Of a stretch of DNA of 64,000 nucleotides, positions 41,843 to 53,692 are shown one piece after another. The position numbers and the translations under genes were made by a program. The DNA is from Pyropia yezoensis (taxonomy: Eukaryota > Rhodophyta > Bangiophyceae > Bangiales > Bangiaceae). The stretch covers positions 37,672,894-37,736,893 of the forward strand of contig CM020618.1 of assembly GCA_009829735.1 (NCBI GenBank). The letters are read 5' to 3'. Under the pieces are notes generated by a model that saw only the letters and a program-made list of their open reading frames with translations, searched no databases and was not told the DNA's origin. Each line of letters opens with the position of its first letter. The first letter of the stretch is position 1.

Positions 41843-43667
41843 GGCAAAGGAGGGCGGGGGGAGGGGACGACGAGAGGGGGGGCGGGGGGGGAGGGGATGT
41901 TGTCCGAGAAGAGAAGGGGGGAAGTGGGTGGGACAGTTGCAACGGCGGGGGGACCGCCGTTGGCCACGGATCGCACGCAACGGGGGAACGCGGCAGCAAC
42001 ACTAGCCGCAGTCGCAGGGTGCGAACAAGTTGCCCGTGCAGACGGAGATCCGTCAGCCAGCAAGGCACGGGGGCTGTGCTAAATATCGGATAGAGCGCGG
42101 CGGCGATGCACGGCGGGCAATGCGGGGGGGATGGATGCCTTCTGGACTCGGGCGGTGCGGGCAGGGAAGGGGCGGCGATGGAGAAGGCACAGTGGGGGGG
42201 CGATGCTGGTGCCCGAGGTCGCCCGTTAGACAGGGACGGCCAGGCGGCGGATGGCCCCGACGCACCCCACTGGGTTGGCCGCCAAGGGGGCCACGCGGCC
42301 AAGGTGCAGTGCCGTGACGGACTTCTGGGGGTGGCGGCGGGTCGCGGATAGACCCAGGAACAGTGCTTGAGGGGGGGGGGGGGGTGCGCAGGGCCACGTC
42401 GTCGCGCGCACACTGTGGGCGCGCGGCCGCCCAAGACGGGGGGTGGATTCCAGAGAGCCCGCCTCCCACCTGGTGTCGCGAGATGGGGTTGTGGCCTGCT
42501 GGGCTCGTCAAAGGGGGAGGCGGACGGGTAGAATCTGGGCGGAGTGCGCAGCCAGGCGGGCCCCCCACCCGTCGAGGCGCGGCCGCTTCTCGGCAGCGCC
42601 TCGCCATTGAAGTGAAAGTACCCTCCAGTAGGCGGTCGCCAAGGGGGTACGATGGGATCCCCGCCCGAGTCAAGTCTCGAAAATCATCTGACAGTACCCC
42701 GGACTGCTCTCTGATTGGCCCATGGATATGACTTGTGATCCGTCTGGTGCTTTTTTTCCCTGTTTTCGGGGTGTCGGCTGAGACGCCTGTCGACTACGTG
42801 TTTCAGATTGGCCTTCTCGGCTCTACGAATGGTTGGCTTGATCGTGGCACACACGAGGTCACTGAATGGAGATCAGGCGGCCCTCGTGCTATTGTGGGCG
42901 CGTACCTGCAAGGCCGTGGATCTCGTGTACGGCATCCCAGTGTAGTTGTTCACCATTCATACAACCAGATATTGTTGTACTTCAATACACTTGTCCGCCA
43001 ACTGCCTCACGATAAAACCCAACCCAACTCGGCGCACACTCTCGCAGTGGTTCTGCCATATTCACTCCTGTCCAAGGCACGCCTCCAATAAGAGCCCCTG
43101 TGGGCCACCCCGCGTGGGTGGGGCACCCGTCGGCCCTCGGTTCAAGAAGTCGCCCGCCCCCGGCGAGTGGCGGGGCATGCCCCCGGCAGCGTCCAGAGGC
43201 TCCCTCCAACCTCTGTCCCCCCGCCAACCGAGCGCGCCCCCCACCACTCTGCACAAACCCGTTTCCATCGCCTGGTCAGGGTTGGGGAGGGGCCCGTTTC
43301 CTCTCTTTTTTTTTTTTCGTTTCACCCTCTCCCCCCTTCTCCCACCACGGGCGCTACAACGGTGGGGGGGGGGGCAGATCCACCGCGCGTGGATGCGTGC
43401 CGCGTCGTCGCGGGCGTGCTACATACCCCCGCGGGGCTGGGCGACTGGGGAGACCGCGTTTTTAGACGCTCCCTTCACCCCCCACCCCCCCTTGCTCACG
43501 TCCCTGCCGTCTTCCCCCTCCCCCCCCCCTCCTCCAAGCCCCCTCGTCTTTCCCTTTTTATCAGTGGCGCGGCCGCGCGCGGCGGGGGGCCGCCGCCTGC
43601 CCCGCCGGCCGCCGCCGCCGCCGCGGCCGCCGTCGCCGCGGCCGCCGTCGCCGCGGCTGCCGTCGCC
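41843..43667. other. Divergent intergenic region
   Basis: Holds promoters for the translocator (minus) and the winged-helix-like gene (plus). A more balanced patch at 42640-43090 contains an open frame from GTG 42735 to 43091 with a signal-peptide-like start, but no ATG, domain or splice signals support it. Confidence 0.4.
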
Positions 43668-46536
43668 ATGGCCGACGGCGTCGTCGAGGGCCACACCCTG
43701 CCCCCCGGCCTGCCCGGCGGGGCCTTGCCCGTCGACGCGGCCGCCGCGGCGGCGGGCATGCACCCCGCCCCGGGCGGCATGCACCCCGCCATGGCGGCGA
43801 GCATGCACGCCGCCGCGGTGGCGGGCATGCACGGCCCCGCCGCCGCGGGCATGCACCCCGCCGCCGTGGTGGGGGGCTTGCACGCCCCCGCCGACCATGC
43901 TGCCGACGCAGACGCCATGGCCGTCGAGGCGGCGGCCGTCGCGTCGGCGGCCATGACCGCCGCGGCGGCAGCGGTGGACCACGGTGGGGGTGACGGCGGC
44001 GGCGTCGGGGGCGGCGGCGGAGGCGGCGTTGGCCACGGTGGCGGCGGCAGCGGCGGCGACGTGGGGGGCGGGGGTGGCGGCGGTGGGAGTGGGGGTGGCG
44101 GAGAGCACCCCGCGGCGGCAGAAGCGGCGGCGGCGGCGGCGCCCACCCTGGCGGACCTGTCCACGCTGCGGTCTTTTCTGGGCTCGGCCGCGTCGGCGGC
44201 GCCCGGTGGGGGGGGGGGGGCGTGCCGGGGGCGGCCGACGCGGACATGGCCGCGGCGGTGGCGGCGGCCGAGGCGGCGGCCGCGGCCGGGCCGATGGGGG
44301 GGGGCGACCACCCACCCCCCGCCGACGGGGGAGGGGTGGGGGGGGGGGTTGACGCGGCAGGAGCGCACGAGGCGGCCGCGACAGCGGTGGGCGTGCTGCA
44401 CGACAGCCTGTCCCCGCCGCTGCCGCCCGGCGCCGAAGACGCTGCCGCGGCCGCAGAGGCAGCCGCCGCCGCGACGGTGGGGGGCTCCCCCCCCGCGGCG
44501 CTCCCTCCCCCCACCCCCCCTCCGTTTGCGCCAACGCCGGCGCCCACCGCCACGCACGCGGGCACGCACCCGGTGGCGCTGAACCCGGCGGGGGAGGAGG
44601 TGGCGGTGGGGACGGCGGCCAACGCGGCGGCGGCGGCGGCGGCGGCGGCCAACGCGGCGGCCACTGCGACGGTGGCGGCGTCGATGGCGGCCGCGTCGGG
44701 CTCGCCATGGACGCTGCCGACGCTGCTGGTGGCGCTCCTCCGTGGGCAGCGGGGCGGCCGGGCGGCCGAGTCGGCGCTCGTCGCGGCGGTCGGCCCCCTC
44801 TACACCAACCTCCGCAAGCCTGACGGCACAAAGTACACGGGGGAGCTGGGCCGCGCCGTCCGGGGCTCCCTCGCGTCGACGGGCCTGTTTACGCGCGTCG
44901 GCTGCGTGGCGGGCAGCGGCGCCGAGCCGGTGCCGACGGGGTCGGGGGCGGCGGTGGCGCCCGCCGCGGCAGCGGCGTCGACGATGCCCGACGCGGTCTG
45001 GTCGCTGCGCGAAAAGGAGGCGGCCGAGTACGAGGTGCGCCTCGCGGAGCGGGCAGAAAAGATGGCGGGCGTGCGGGCGGACAAGCGGTCGCGGCGGGGG
45101 GTGACGGGCCGGGCGGCCAAGGCTGCCGCCGCGCGGGCGGCCGCCGCGGCGGCCGTCGCGGCAGCCATTGGCGGTGGCTCGCCGGCCCCAGCTGGGGGGT
45201 CGGGGGCAGGGGGGAGCGGGGAGGGGGGGGGGACACCCCCTTGCGCCGCCCCCGACGCAACCGACGCCATGATAATGGGCGACCAAGAGGGCGGCGGCGG
45301 CGGCAGCGGCGGCATTGGCGACGGTGTCGCCGGCGGCATGCCACAGCCGGCGTCCTCCCCCCCTCCGGGCGAGGACGACGTGGCCGCCGCGGAAGCGGCT
45401 GCCGCCGCCGCCGCCGCCGCCGCCGTTGACGGGGCGGCGGGTGCCGGCGGGGATGCTGTGGACACGGACGAGGACGCGCCGTGCACGTCGGCCGATGCGG
45501 CGGCGGCGGCGGCGATTGCCGTTGCGGCGGCAACGGCACTCGGCGGTGGCGCGCCGCGGGTCAAGCGCAAGTACGTCCGCCGCGCGTCGGCGGCGGGCGA
45601 GGCGCCGGCGGCCAAGGCCCGCCGCACCGCCCGCGGGCGGGCGGCGACGCCGACGGGCGACGCCGCCGCGGCCACGGGCGTGGCGGCGGGCGTGGCGGCG
45701 AGCGTGGCTGCAGGCACCGCCGCGGGGGGGGTGGGCGGGGAGGGCGCGGCGGCCGCGTCGCCGCCGGCGGCCGCCTCCTGGGTCCCCCCCCCGCACGACG
45801 ACGCGGCTGCGATGGACGGGCCGCTGCCGCCGTCGCCGCCGCCGGCGGCCGAGGCGGCGTTGCCGGCGCTCCCCCCCCCCCCCCCATGGCGGTGGCGGCC
45901 CCCGCGGTGGCGGCCGGGACGCTCGCGCGGCTGGCGCGGTCGGCGGCGGGGAGCCCCCGGTGGGCGCCCGTCGTGGCCTCTGCCGACGGCGGCGGGGGCG
46001 CCCCCCCCGGGTGGGCGGCGGCCCTGGCCGCCGCCGAGAGCGCCGACGAGGCGGCCGCCGCCATTGGCGCCGACGCCTTTGGCCTCCTCCTCAGCGTCTA
46101 CCGCGTCGTCACGGACGCGATGGGCGTGCCGCCGGGGGCGGTGCCGGCACCGCCCCAGCCGCCGCTGTCCGCGTCGGTGGCGGGGCAGCACCCGCCGGAG
46201 CCGTCCCCGCCCCCGCCGCCGCCCCCCCCGCCGCCGCCGCCGCCCGCGGGGATTGTGGCGGGCATGGCGCCGCCGCCGCCAGTGATGCCCCGCGGCGGCG
46301 CGCCGCCGCCACCCGCGGGGCTGCCGCCCGCGCAGATGGCGGTCCTCCTCGGCGGCATGAGCGACGTGCAGTCCACCGTCCAGGCGCTCACCGAACGGCT
46401 GGGGGGGGTGGAGGCGGCGCTCCGGGGCGGGGCGGTGGCGGGGGGGCGCTCCCGCGGACGGCCCCGGGGGGGGGGGGGGGGGGGGGTGGGCGGTCGCGGC
46501 GGGAGCACCGTCGGCCATGTAGGCGAAGAGTTTTGA
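43668..46536 (+). CDS. Ala/Gly-rich putative nuclear protein with a winged-helix-like segment
   Basis: The gene starts at ATG 43668 (MADGVVEGH). The frame changes at the G run near 44210-44222 and at the C run near 45871-45886, ending at TGA 46534-46536. The first 80 residues carry a degenerate repeat of Gly-Met-His-Pro with Ala. After Gly and Ala runs, DNA 44705-44905 encodes a compact helical domain (WTLPTLLVALLRG... YTNLRKPDGTKYTGELGRAV... SLASTGLFTRV) whose helix-helix-strand pattern looks like a winged-helix DNA-binding fold. An acidic/charged helix (LREKEAAEYEVRLAERAEK) follows. A basic cluster (RVKRKYVRR) near 45560-45590 could be a nuclear localisation signal or AT-hook. The last part is poly-Pro plus an amphipathic helix. 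A nuclear regulatory role is plausible but unproven. Confidence 0.5.
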
Positions 46537-48283
46537 GTGGGGGTGGGGGGTGGGTGGGCGGGTGACGGCGCGGCGTGGACGGGGGGGGGGGCTAGGGGGG
46601 TGTGCGTGCCGGTCGACGACAGAGTTGACGCGGCCTGGCTCGGCAAAGGGGAGGGCGGCGGGGGTGGCGCTCGCGATGCGCCACAGCAGAGGGCAGGGTG
46701 CCGTTTGGTGGTGGTTCTTGTTTTGTTTTCGTCTTTGCGGCGCTCCTTGTGTGTGTTTTTGTGTGGTTGATCGTCTCTTGTTGTTTGTTTTTTTTGCTCT
46801 TGTGCATGCGCGGGGGGTGGTCGGGGGGGCGTGCCTGTGGGCGGCTGGCGTGGATGGGACGGCCCGTCGTCGCGGCCGCCGGCGTCATGGCATGGAAGGC
46901 CGTCGCCGCTGCCGCTGGGACGCGGTACTGCACACGCCCCTGGCCAGCGGCCTGTGCAGTGCGCAGCCGGGTGGGTGGCCAGTGTCGGTCCGCGCCCGTC
47001 CCCTTCCCATGTCGGGTCCCGCCCCCAGGGATGGGTGTCTGGTGGGGCGGGGCCGCCCCAGCCCCAGTGGACACAACAAGACCACACCATTCAAGCCGAG
47101 GAGTGAGGCCCAGCACCCGCCGCCGCCGCCGCCGCCGCCCGCCACGCGGGGCCACCACCGCCGCTGCCGCCGGCAGCCCGGCCAGCGCCACCGTTCGCCA
47201 GACCACCCCCCACCGGCGCGCCCGTCGGCGGGCGTCGGCAGCGGGGCACGCCGCCACCCCCCCCCCCACCGGCGTCCCCCTACCCCCCCTGCCGCTGCCC
47301 GCCGTCGTCACGTCTGGGAACGGCAGGTGTGGGCACTGCCGCCCCGTCTGCCGGCGTCCTTCCCCCCCCCCCCCCCCCCCCCCCCTCCGCCCGGGGGCGG
47401 CTGTCACATCGGCCACCCGCAAACGCCGCCCCCCCTCCTCCCCCCGGCAGGGCAGGCGTCGGGGGGACCCCTCTGATCTCTCTTGCGCTCACCGTGCCAG
47501 CCCACCTCCCCCTCCCCCCCCCCGTCCGCCCGCACGCACCAGCGCGCTGCCCTGCCCACCATAGGCGCGGCGGGTGCCGCGGCCGCCGCGGTACTCGCCA
47601 CCACGCCCCCCCCCCCCCCCATCCCCCCCCAACCCGTGCAAACCACGCGCGGCAGACCGCCAGGCTGGACAAGGCGAGAAGAGGGAGCGCGGGACGGCGG
47701 GGGGCGGGGGGCAGGGAGGGCAGCAGGCACGTGCCGGGTGGGGGGTGGGGGAGGGAGGCAGGCGACGGTGGCGGCGGTGGCGGCGGCGGCGGCGGCGGCG
47801 TGCGGCCACCACCGACCGTGCGCGTCTCGCGCGACGGCCGCCACACGTGCCTCCCTCCCCCCCCCCCACCCCCCCTCCACCCCTCCCTCCGTTCCCCCCC
47901 CCCGGGGGGGCTCGCCGGTGGGGCCCCACCGCGGTACAGTACCGGCGGCGGCCGCCCAAAAGCGTCCCGCCGTGGGGCGCCCCCGCCCGTGCGGGGGTGC
48001 CACTCGGGGACACGTCGCCGGCCGCGCCCCCCCCCCCCCCCCCCCCCCCCCCTCGGCGACGCACGGGTGGGGGTGTGGGGGTGTGGGGGCGGGCGGGGCG
48101 GCGGTGACCCCCCCCCCCCCCCCCCGTGCGCGAGTGCGTGGCACTGCCAGGGGCGGTGGCCGCCCGCCCGCCTGCTGCGGGCCGCCGGCCGCCGCCGCGG
48201 GGGGAAGGAGGAGGAGGCGCCGGGCGCCTGCCCACCCCACGGGTCACGAGTGGAAGCGACGGGGGAGACAAAGACGGCCTCTT

Positions 48284-48314
<31 letters not shown>

Positions 48315-50463
48315 GGAGGGGTAGCTAGGGGGGGGAGGGAGGGAGAGAGGTACGAAAGCGGCACGGAAAAAAAGGGGTAGGTACGTATGTACACCCACCG
48401 CACGTGGCGGGGGAGCGGCGACCGCGGGTGGCGGGCGGCGGCGGCTCCTGGTCCCGCGCCGCCGCCGCGGCGGGGCCACACGAGTGGCCACCGTGGCGGC
48501 GGCCGTGGCGGGGGGCCGCGCGCCCGGCCGGCCGCCGGCGGGGGGTCAGCGGCGGCCACAGCAGCGCGCGGGGCACGGCGGGGGCAGCTCGAGGGCCAGG
48601 AACCTGCCGCACCCCCGCCTAGCGCCAAAGGCGCGCGCGTGTGGGAGCACTGCCGCCGCCCATCGTCTCCAAATGCCTTGGTATGAGCCGCGACCCACGC
48701 TGACCACGCTCCGCCCGCACGTGCCTCCCACAGGCGCTGCCCTCACGGGGGGACGTCCGCCTCCCCACCAGCGTGATCCTCACGCCGGGTGGGGGTTGGA
48801 TACCTGGGGGGGGTCGGGGGGGGGCAGCGCCGTCCCATGCGGGGGCGCCATCCTCCTCATCAGCATCCGCACTCGTTCATCCAGGTGGCCACCGGCCCCC
48901 CCGGCCAGACGGCACGCCGCCGGCGTGGGAGCGGGAGGCGCGGGCGTGGGGGTCCCCCAAAGCGGGCGGCCATCCCCCCAGCTGTCAGCGCCCGTTTGGG
49001 TGCCGGTTGGGGGTGTGGAGAAGCTGCCTTTGGTTTGGGGGGGGGGAGAAGGCGCGCGACCCACACCCCCATCTGGCAGGGCCTACGAGGGGAACCCTCA
49101 TCACACCACCGACCGACGAGGCGGGGAAATGGGGGGGGCGGGCGGCCGCCGCCCCCGCACCGTGGACAGCAGACTTGACGGCCCCCCGGGGGTGGCCACT
49201 TGGCCAGCCGCGTGGCACGCCGCCTCCCTCTCTGGCGCCCGGCCGTGACGAGGCGAGGGGGGGGGGGCCGCCGAGCACCGCGACGGTGCCACCCGCGCTG
49301 CCACGCTCGTATCTAGAGCGTGCCAGCCCCCTCCGCGGGGGGGGGGGGGGGGGCGTTGGTGCGCCTGGGCGCCCTCCCCACCCCGCCCCCCAAAACGGGA
49401 TGCCCGCAACCCCTGCCCCCCCCCCCCCCCCCCGACAAGAGTGCCCCCTCCAATGTCCCGCGTCCGACCGGGTCTGCACCGTTCTCCCTCCCTCCCTTCC
49501 CCCCCGGGGGCCCCCCCCCCCCCAACCTCTGCGCGCCAAGCCCGGCGGGGCGGGGACGGGACGCGCCGGCGGCAGCGGCGGCGGCGGGGCTGTGCGCCGC
49601 GACCGCACGGCGTGTCGGCGCTGGCGCCGGCGACCGCCGGGCGTGTCGCTGGCGCTGGCGCTGGCGCTGTCGACCGCCACCCCCCCCGCGGGGGGGGCGC
49701 GGGCGGGGCCGCCCGAGCGGCCGCTGCACCGGCCGCGCCGCCCAGCTGCCAGCGTCTGGTAGTGGGCGGTTGCGGGAGGTGAGGGGGGGGGGAACGGACG
49801 GAGGGGGGGGGGGGGGGTGGGGGGGAGGCGCGGCCTACGCACGCCACCCCCCCCCCCCCTTGCGCCAGTGTCCATGGGAAGGGGGGGGGGGGGTGAGCAG
49901 CGCGCCGCAGCGTGTGAGTTGGATCAGGGGGGGGGGGGGGGGGGAGAGAGGAGGGGGTGATCATCACCCCCCCCGCCACATGATGTGGCTGGGGGGGGGG
50001 GCGGCGGCCGGCGCCCCCCGTCGGGGTGAGAGACGCGGCTGTGGGCGGCCGCCGCTGCTGGCGGTGCCACCAAAGCCGGGCAGCGGGGGGGTTGGGCGGG
50101 GCGCCCGCGGTCCAGCCGGGCTGGGAGGGGGCGGCGGCTGCGCTGCGCTGGTCGCCCCGCCCCCACAGAAGAAGCGGGGGGGCCCCCCCGCCCCGCCCAC
50201 CGCACCACCGCCCCACCAGGTGCAGCGGACCCAGCAGCGTCGCTACGGCCGGCTCGGCTCTCGTGCGCCCACACACCCCCGCGCCTGCTATCGGTCCACC
50301 CTCCCCTTCCCGTCCTGCCTGGTCATTTGCCCCGCATCGCCCACCTTCCCCCTGCTGGTCATCCTCCATCCTCCTGCTGCAACGCAACCCATCGTCTTCA
50401 TCCCGCCGTGTGGATACGGGTAACCTGCTTAAGCTCTTCTTTCTGCCGAGGAGCCGCGCCGCC
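46537..50463. other. Homopolymer-rich region without a recognisable gene
   Basis: Nearly 4 kb rich in C and G tracts (for example 47364-47387, 48010-48052, 48291-48316). All long open frames on both strands are Pro-, Arg- or Gly-rich with no conserved motif. Patches at 46690-46810 and 48560-48780 are less extreme but still show no protein similarity. It may contain broken exons that cannot be followed because homopolymer lengths are unreliable. The last 150 bases are presumably the promoter of the GH113-like gene. Confidence 0.45.
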
Positions 50464-52047
50464 ATGGCGGCGGCCCCGTCTCGGGCGCGGAACCGGCGGC
50501 GGCTCGCCGCCATGGTGGCCGCCACCGCCGTGACGGCGGCGGCAGCCGCCGCCGCCGCCGCCCCGCGGGTGGCGGCCGGGGGCCTCGGCTTCCCCCGCCC
50601 CGCCGCCCGGGCGGTGGCGCCCGGCGACAGCGACGGCGGCAGCGCCGGCAGCGCGGCAGCGCCGCTCCCCGCCTCCATCTGCACCCCCGCTGCGGGTGGC
50701 GGCTGCGGGGAGGCCATCCCGGTGGGGGAGGTGCCCCCGGCGCCCCCCACCGCGGGGGGGTCCTCCCTCCAGCCCCTCCGTGTCCCCGGCGGCGCCCCGG
50801 CGGGCGGCAATGACGGCCACGGCGGCGGCGGTGGCGACGGGGCGGGCGGCGGCGGGTGTGCGGCGCTGGGCGCGCCGTGCTCGGCGGCGGTCCCGTGCTG
50901 CGCGGGCGGCGCCAACGCGTGCGTGAGGGACATCATGGTCGCCCGCGGCGTGCGGCACTGTGCGTACGACATTGGCGCCTTTCGGGGCACGACGCTGGTG
51001 CCCAAGTCCCAGTGGGACATGACCACCCGCGCCTTTGACGAGACCGTCCAGGCGCTCCCCCGGGCCGGCTTTGACTGCATCGCACTCACCTTTTACGCGT
51101 TTATGGACACCCTCGAGTCGACCTCCTTCCACTACAATTTCTCTACGGCTGGGGAGCCCGTCAGCGGTGACCCGACGAGCATCGTCAGCGCCATCGGAAA
51201 GCTCCACGCCGCGGGCATGTGCGTCATCCTCAAGCCGCACATTGCCATTGAGACGCGCGAGTGGCGGGGCTACGTCACCCCCTCGGCGCCCTTTTTTGAA
51301 GCCTACCGCAGCTGGGTCCTTGGCTGGGTGGACGTGGCGCAGCAGCACCGCGTCGAGGCGGTCGCCATTGGGTCGGAGTGGAAGCGCGTGGAGCAGGACG
51401 ACGCGTCGTGGCGGCGCATCATCCAGGACGCACGGGCACGATACTCGGGGTACCTGTGCTACGGGACCAATTGGGACGCCTACATGACGCTGCCGTTTAC
51501 GGATGCCCTTGACTTTGTTGCGACGTCGGCCTACTTTGAGGTCGCCCCGCCCCCCCAGCCGTGGCCGGCGCTGCCGACGCGCCACTCGTACCAGACGGTT
51601 CTGGATGGGTGGAATCGGGTGGTGTCGGAGATGGACGAGTGGCGGCGGACGACTGTGCCCCACCTGCCGATTGTCTTTATCGAAGCGGGTGTCCGTTCGG
51701 TCGTCGGCGCCGCGTCGTACCCGTGGGAGTCACAGCCGCCGCAGGACCGCGAGGATGCGGTCGACCTGCAAGGCCAGGCCGACTTTTACGCCGCCATGTT
51801 TGACGCCGTCGCCCCCTTCACATGGTGGCGAGGTCAGTTTTCATGGGAGTGGCTGTGGGGCTCTGCCATGAACCAGTCGGGCGGCCCCACGGGCACGGGC
51901 TACTCGGTGCAAGGGAAGCCCGCCGAGGCGGTTTTGCTGGAGCGGATTGCGGGTAGGACGCAGAGGGCCTTGCCGCTGGCACCAGCCAACCAGGGTATCG
52001 AGGAGGGCCGGCCGCTGCGCATGGCCTTCCCCAAGACGCCGCTCTAG
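50464..52047 (+). CDS. Secreted GH113-like glycoside hydrolase (mannanase-like)
   Basis: The 527-residue protein starts at ATG 50464. A basic n-region (RARNRRR) and an Ala-rich hydrophobic stretch form a probable signal peptide of about 35-40 residues. A Gly/Pro-rich linker and a small cysteine cluster (CAALGAPCSAAVPCC) follow, then a TIM-barrel enzyme domain from about residue 155: SFHYNFST, MCVILKPHIAI, EAVAIGSEWKR, YLCYGTNWD, FVATSAYFEV and IVFIEAGVRS. Glu 305 (IGSEW) fits the acid/base and Glu 407 (FIEAG) the nucleophile of GH113 beta-mannanase-like enzymes. The late WWRGQFSWEWLWG segment fits the last barrel strand. If this is a bangiophyte, the natural substrate could be its own beta-1,4-mannan wall, but substrate specificity is inference. 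Intronless. Confidence 0.8.
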   Translation: MAAAPSRARNRRRLAAMVAATAVTAAAAAAAAAPRVAAGGLGFPRPAARAVAPGDSDGGSAGSAAAPLPASICTPAAGGGCGEAIPVGEVPPAPPTAGGSSLQPLRVPGGAPAGGNDGHGGGGGDGAGGGGCAALGAPCSAAVPCCAGGANACVRDIMVARGVRHCAYDIGAFRGTTLVPKSQWDMTTRAFDETVQALPRAGFDCIALTFYAFMDTLESTSFHYNFSTAGEPVSGDPTSIVSAIGKLHAAGMCVILKPHIAIETREWRGYVTPSAPFFEAYRSWVLGWVDVAQQHRVEAVAIGSEWKRVEQDDASWRRIIQDARARYSGYLCYGTNWDAYMTLPFTDALDFVATSAYFEVAPPPQPWPALPTRHSYQTVLDGWNRVVSEMDEWRRTTVPHLPIVFIEAGVRSVVGAASYPWESQPPQDREDAVDLQGQADFYAAMFDAVAPFTWWRGQFSWEWLWGSAMNQSGGPTGTGYSVQGKPAEAVLLERIAGRTQRALPLAPANQGIEEGRPLRMAFPKTPL

Positions 52048-52522
52048 AGTGGCTGACGCAGCAGCCAGCTGGGGCGGATGGAGAAGGTGGCATCGACGTT
52101 CTGCACAACACGATTCTGCAATTGGTCCGTCGTGGTCCACGTCAGTCGTTTGCTTTCCGTTCCGCGTGATCCACAAAGCTCCTTCCACACCCCCAAAAAT
52201 AACTCATGGGGGGGGCTACATATCGGACTTGATTGGGTGAACACGCACAGCGGTTGGTCACCGCAGCAACGAGCAGCGGCCTCACGATCTCATCGATTCC
52301 ACAGCGGTTATAACGTTTTGGTACAAACCAAACGCCATCCCTCCGCTGTGTGGGTTGCCAATCCAGGAACCCCTTCCCGGCTGTACTCACCGTCTAGCTA
52401 GGTATCTGCTCCCTTCGCCAAAGAGTCTGAACCAGACTTCTTTCTTGATATTGCCCCCTTTCTCCCCCCCGCCGCTGCCGTGTATCTCTTGTACACCGCT
52501 CTGCACCCCTGCACCTGACAGC
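52048..52522. other. Short intergenic region
   Basis: Balanced-composition DNA between two tandem plus-strand genes. A loose inverted pair (CGCACAGCGG near 52236 and CCGCTGTGTG near 52343) is present. No gene is seen. Confidence 0.4.
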
Positions 52523-53692
52523 ATGGCTGTCGCCTTCATCTCTGCTCCCCTGCCGCCTCAAGGTGGTTGTGCGGCTGCTCCCTCTCGTCTCGACCGGGGA
52601 CCGAGCCGCTCAGCTGTGCCCGCCGCTGCCAACCAAACACGATGCACGGCGGCTCCCCCCTCCTCCGGCACGGCAGCGGCGGCAGCAGCGCCCGGCTCGG
52701 CGACAACGCCTGCTCCTGATGGCGGCACCCCTTCCTATTTGAATCCCGACGCGGTGGCCGACTCCCCCCATGCCCGCTTTGCCGGTAACATTGCCGGTGA
52801 CTGGCGCGGCTACGAGTCGGCCTTTTCAGTGGCGACAGGCGCCGCGTCGTCCATTCCGTCCTATCTCATCCCTGACGAATTCCGTCAGTGGAACGTGGCC
52901 GTCACGGGCTACGAGACGCTCACCTCCTCGGTGGTGCTGCCGCCACCCGATGGGCGCGGCCGGTCCACCCTGGAGACGGTCCGCACCCGGGCGCTTCCGG
53001 CGGTTGGCTGTGAAAACGATGCAGTCGTTCCCGACGCGGCGACCTTCGCGGCGGTCCTTCCCCTCTCTGCGGATGGAGAGACCGCTACTGTGGGCTTTTC
53101 GTCTGGTGCCTACGCGTCGGGGCCCACGGCGGGCGGGCCTGCGGCGGTGTGGGAGGTGTGCCTCCTGTCTCCGCCTGGCGCCTTTGCCGAGGGCGACGGG
53201 CAGGTGGACAACGCGGGCATCCGGGCCCATCGACGGCGGATGCGGGTATTGGCGGGACCCTTGGTGGGCGCCGCCGGCGCAGTGACTCTCTTTGCGGAGG
53301 GGTACTTTCACACTCCCAGCCGTGGCGCGGTGCTGCCAGGCTGTGGTGGGGGGGCAGATGTTGAGCCGCTGCCCGACGGTAGCGTTGAGGGTGTAGGAGA
53401 TTTGGACGCTGGCTGGGTGCGCACCGTCATTGAGACGGCCTCGGCGACGGGTGGGTGGGCCGTGGAGCCTGCCACCGCAGAGGCCCCCCTCTCGGCGGGT
53501 ACGGTCAAGCTTCGCCTGCCCCATGGGGTGGTGCTGACCGTGCGTGATGGCGGCAGCGGCGATAATTGTGGCAGTCGCTCTTTGGGGGTATCGTGGGAGT
53601 GGGCGCTGGGCCAGCGGGTGGGGTTGGAGCGAGAGTGCGACACTGAAGGACGCACGCTGCGGGTGACACAGTTTACCGAAGTCCGCGCATGA
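52523..53692 (+). CDS. Lipocalin-like plastid protein (DUF3598-type)
   Basis: The 389-residue product starts at ATG 52523 (MAVAFISAP). The first 65 residues are Ala/Pro/Ser-rich with few acidic residues, consistent with plastid targeting. The body opens with FAGNIAGDWRGYESAFS and IPSYLIPDEFRQWNVAVTGYE, followed by a series of short beta-strand-like segments. It ends with KLRLPHGVVLTV, SLGVSWEW and ERECDTEGRTLRVTQFTEV. This opening (F-x-G-x-W-x-G) and closing strand-turn pattern resembles DUF3598 and related calycin proteins of cyanobacteria and plastids, some of which are linked to tetrapyrrole or pigment handling. I cannot assign a ligand. The gene is intronless and tandem to the GH113-like gene. 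Confidence 0.5.
   Translation: MAVAFISAPLPPQGGCAAAPSRLDRGPSRSAVPAAANQTRCTAAPPSSGTAAAAAAPGSATTPAPDGGTPSYLNPDAVADSPHARFAGNIAGDWRGYESAFSVATGAASSIPSYLIPDEFRQWNVAVTGYETLTSSVVLPPPDGRGRSTLETVRTRALPAVGCENDAVVPDAATFAAVLPLSADGETATVGFSSGAYASGPTAGGPAAVWEVCLLSPPGAFAEGDGQVDNAGIRAHRRRMRVLAGPLVGAAGAVTLFAEGYFHTPSRGAVLPGCGGGADVEPLPDGSVEGVGDLDAGWVRTVIETASATGGWAVEPATAEAPLSAGTVKLRLPHGVVLTVRDGGSGDNCGSRSLGVSWEWALGQRVGLERECDTEGRTLRVTQFTEVRA

Noticed and set aside
42735-43091. 118-codon ORF with signal-peptide-like start
   Set aside because: It starts at GTG, shows no domain and lies in a divergent promoter region.
47280-48628. Open frames of 300-400 codons on both strands
   Set aside because: They are compositional artefacts of C and G runs, with no domain and no codon periodicity distinct from the antisense strand.
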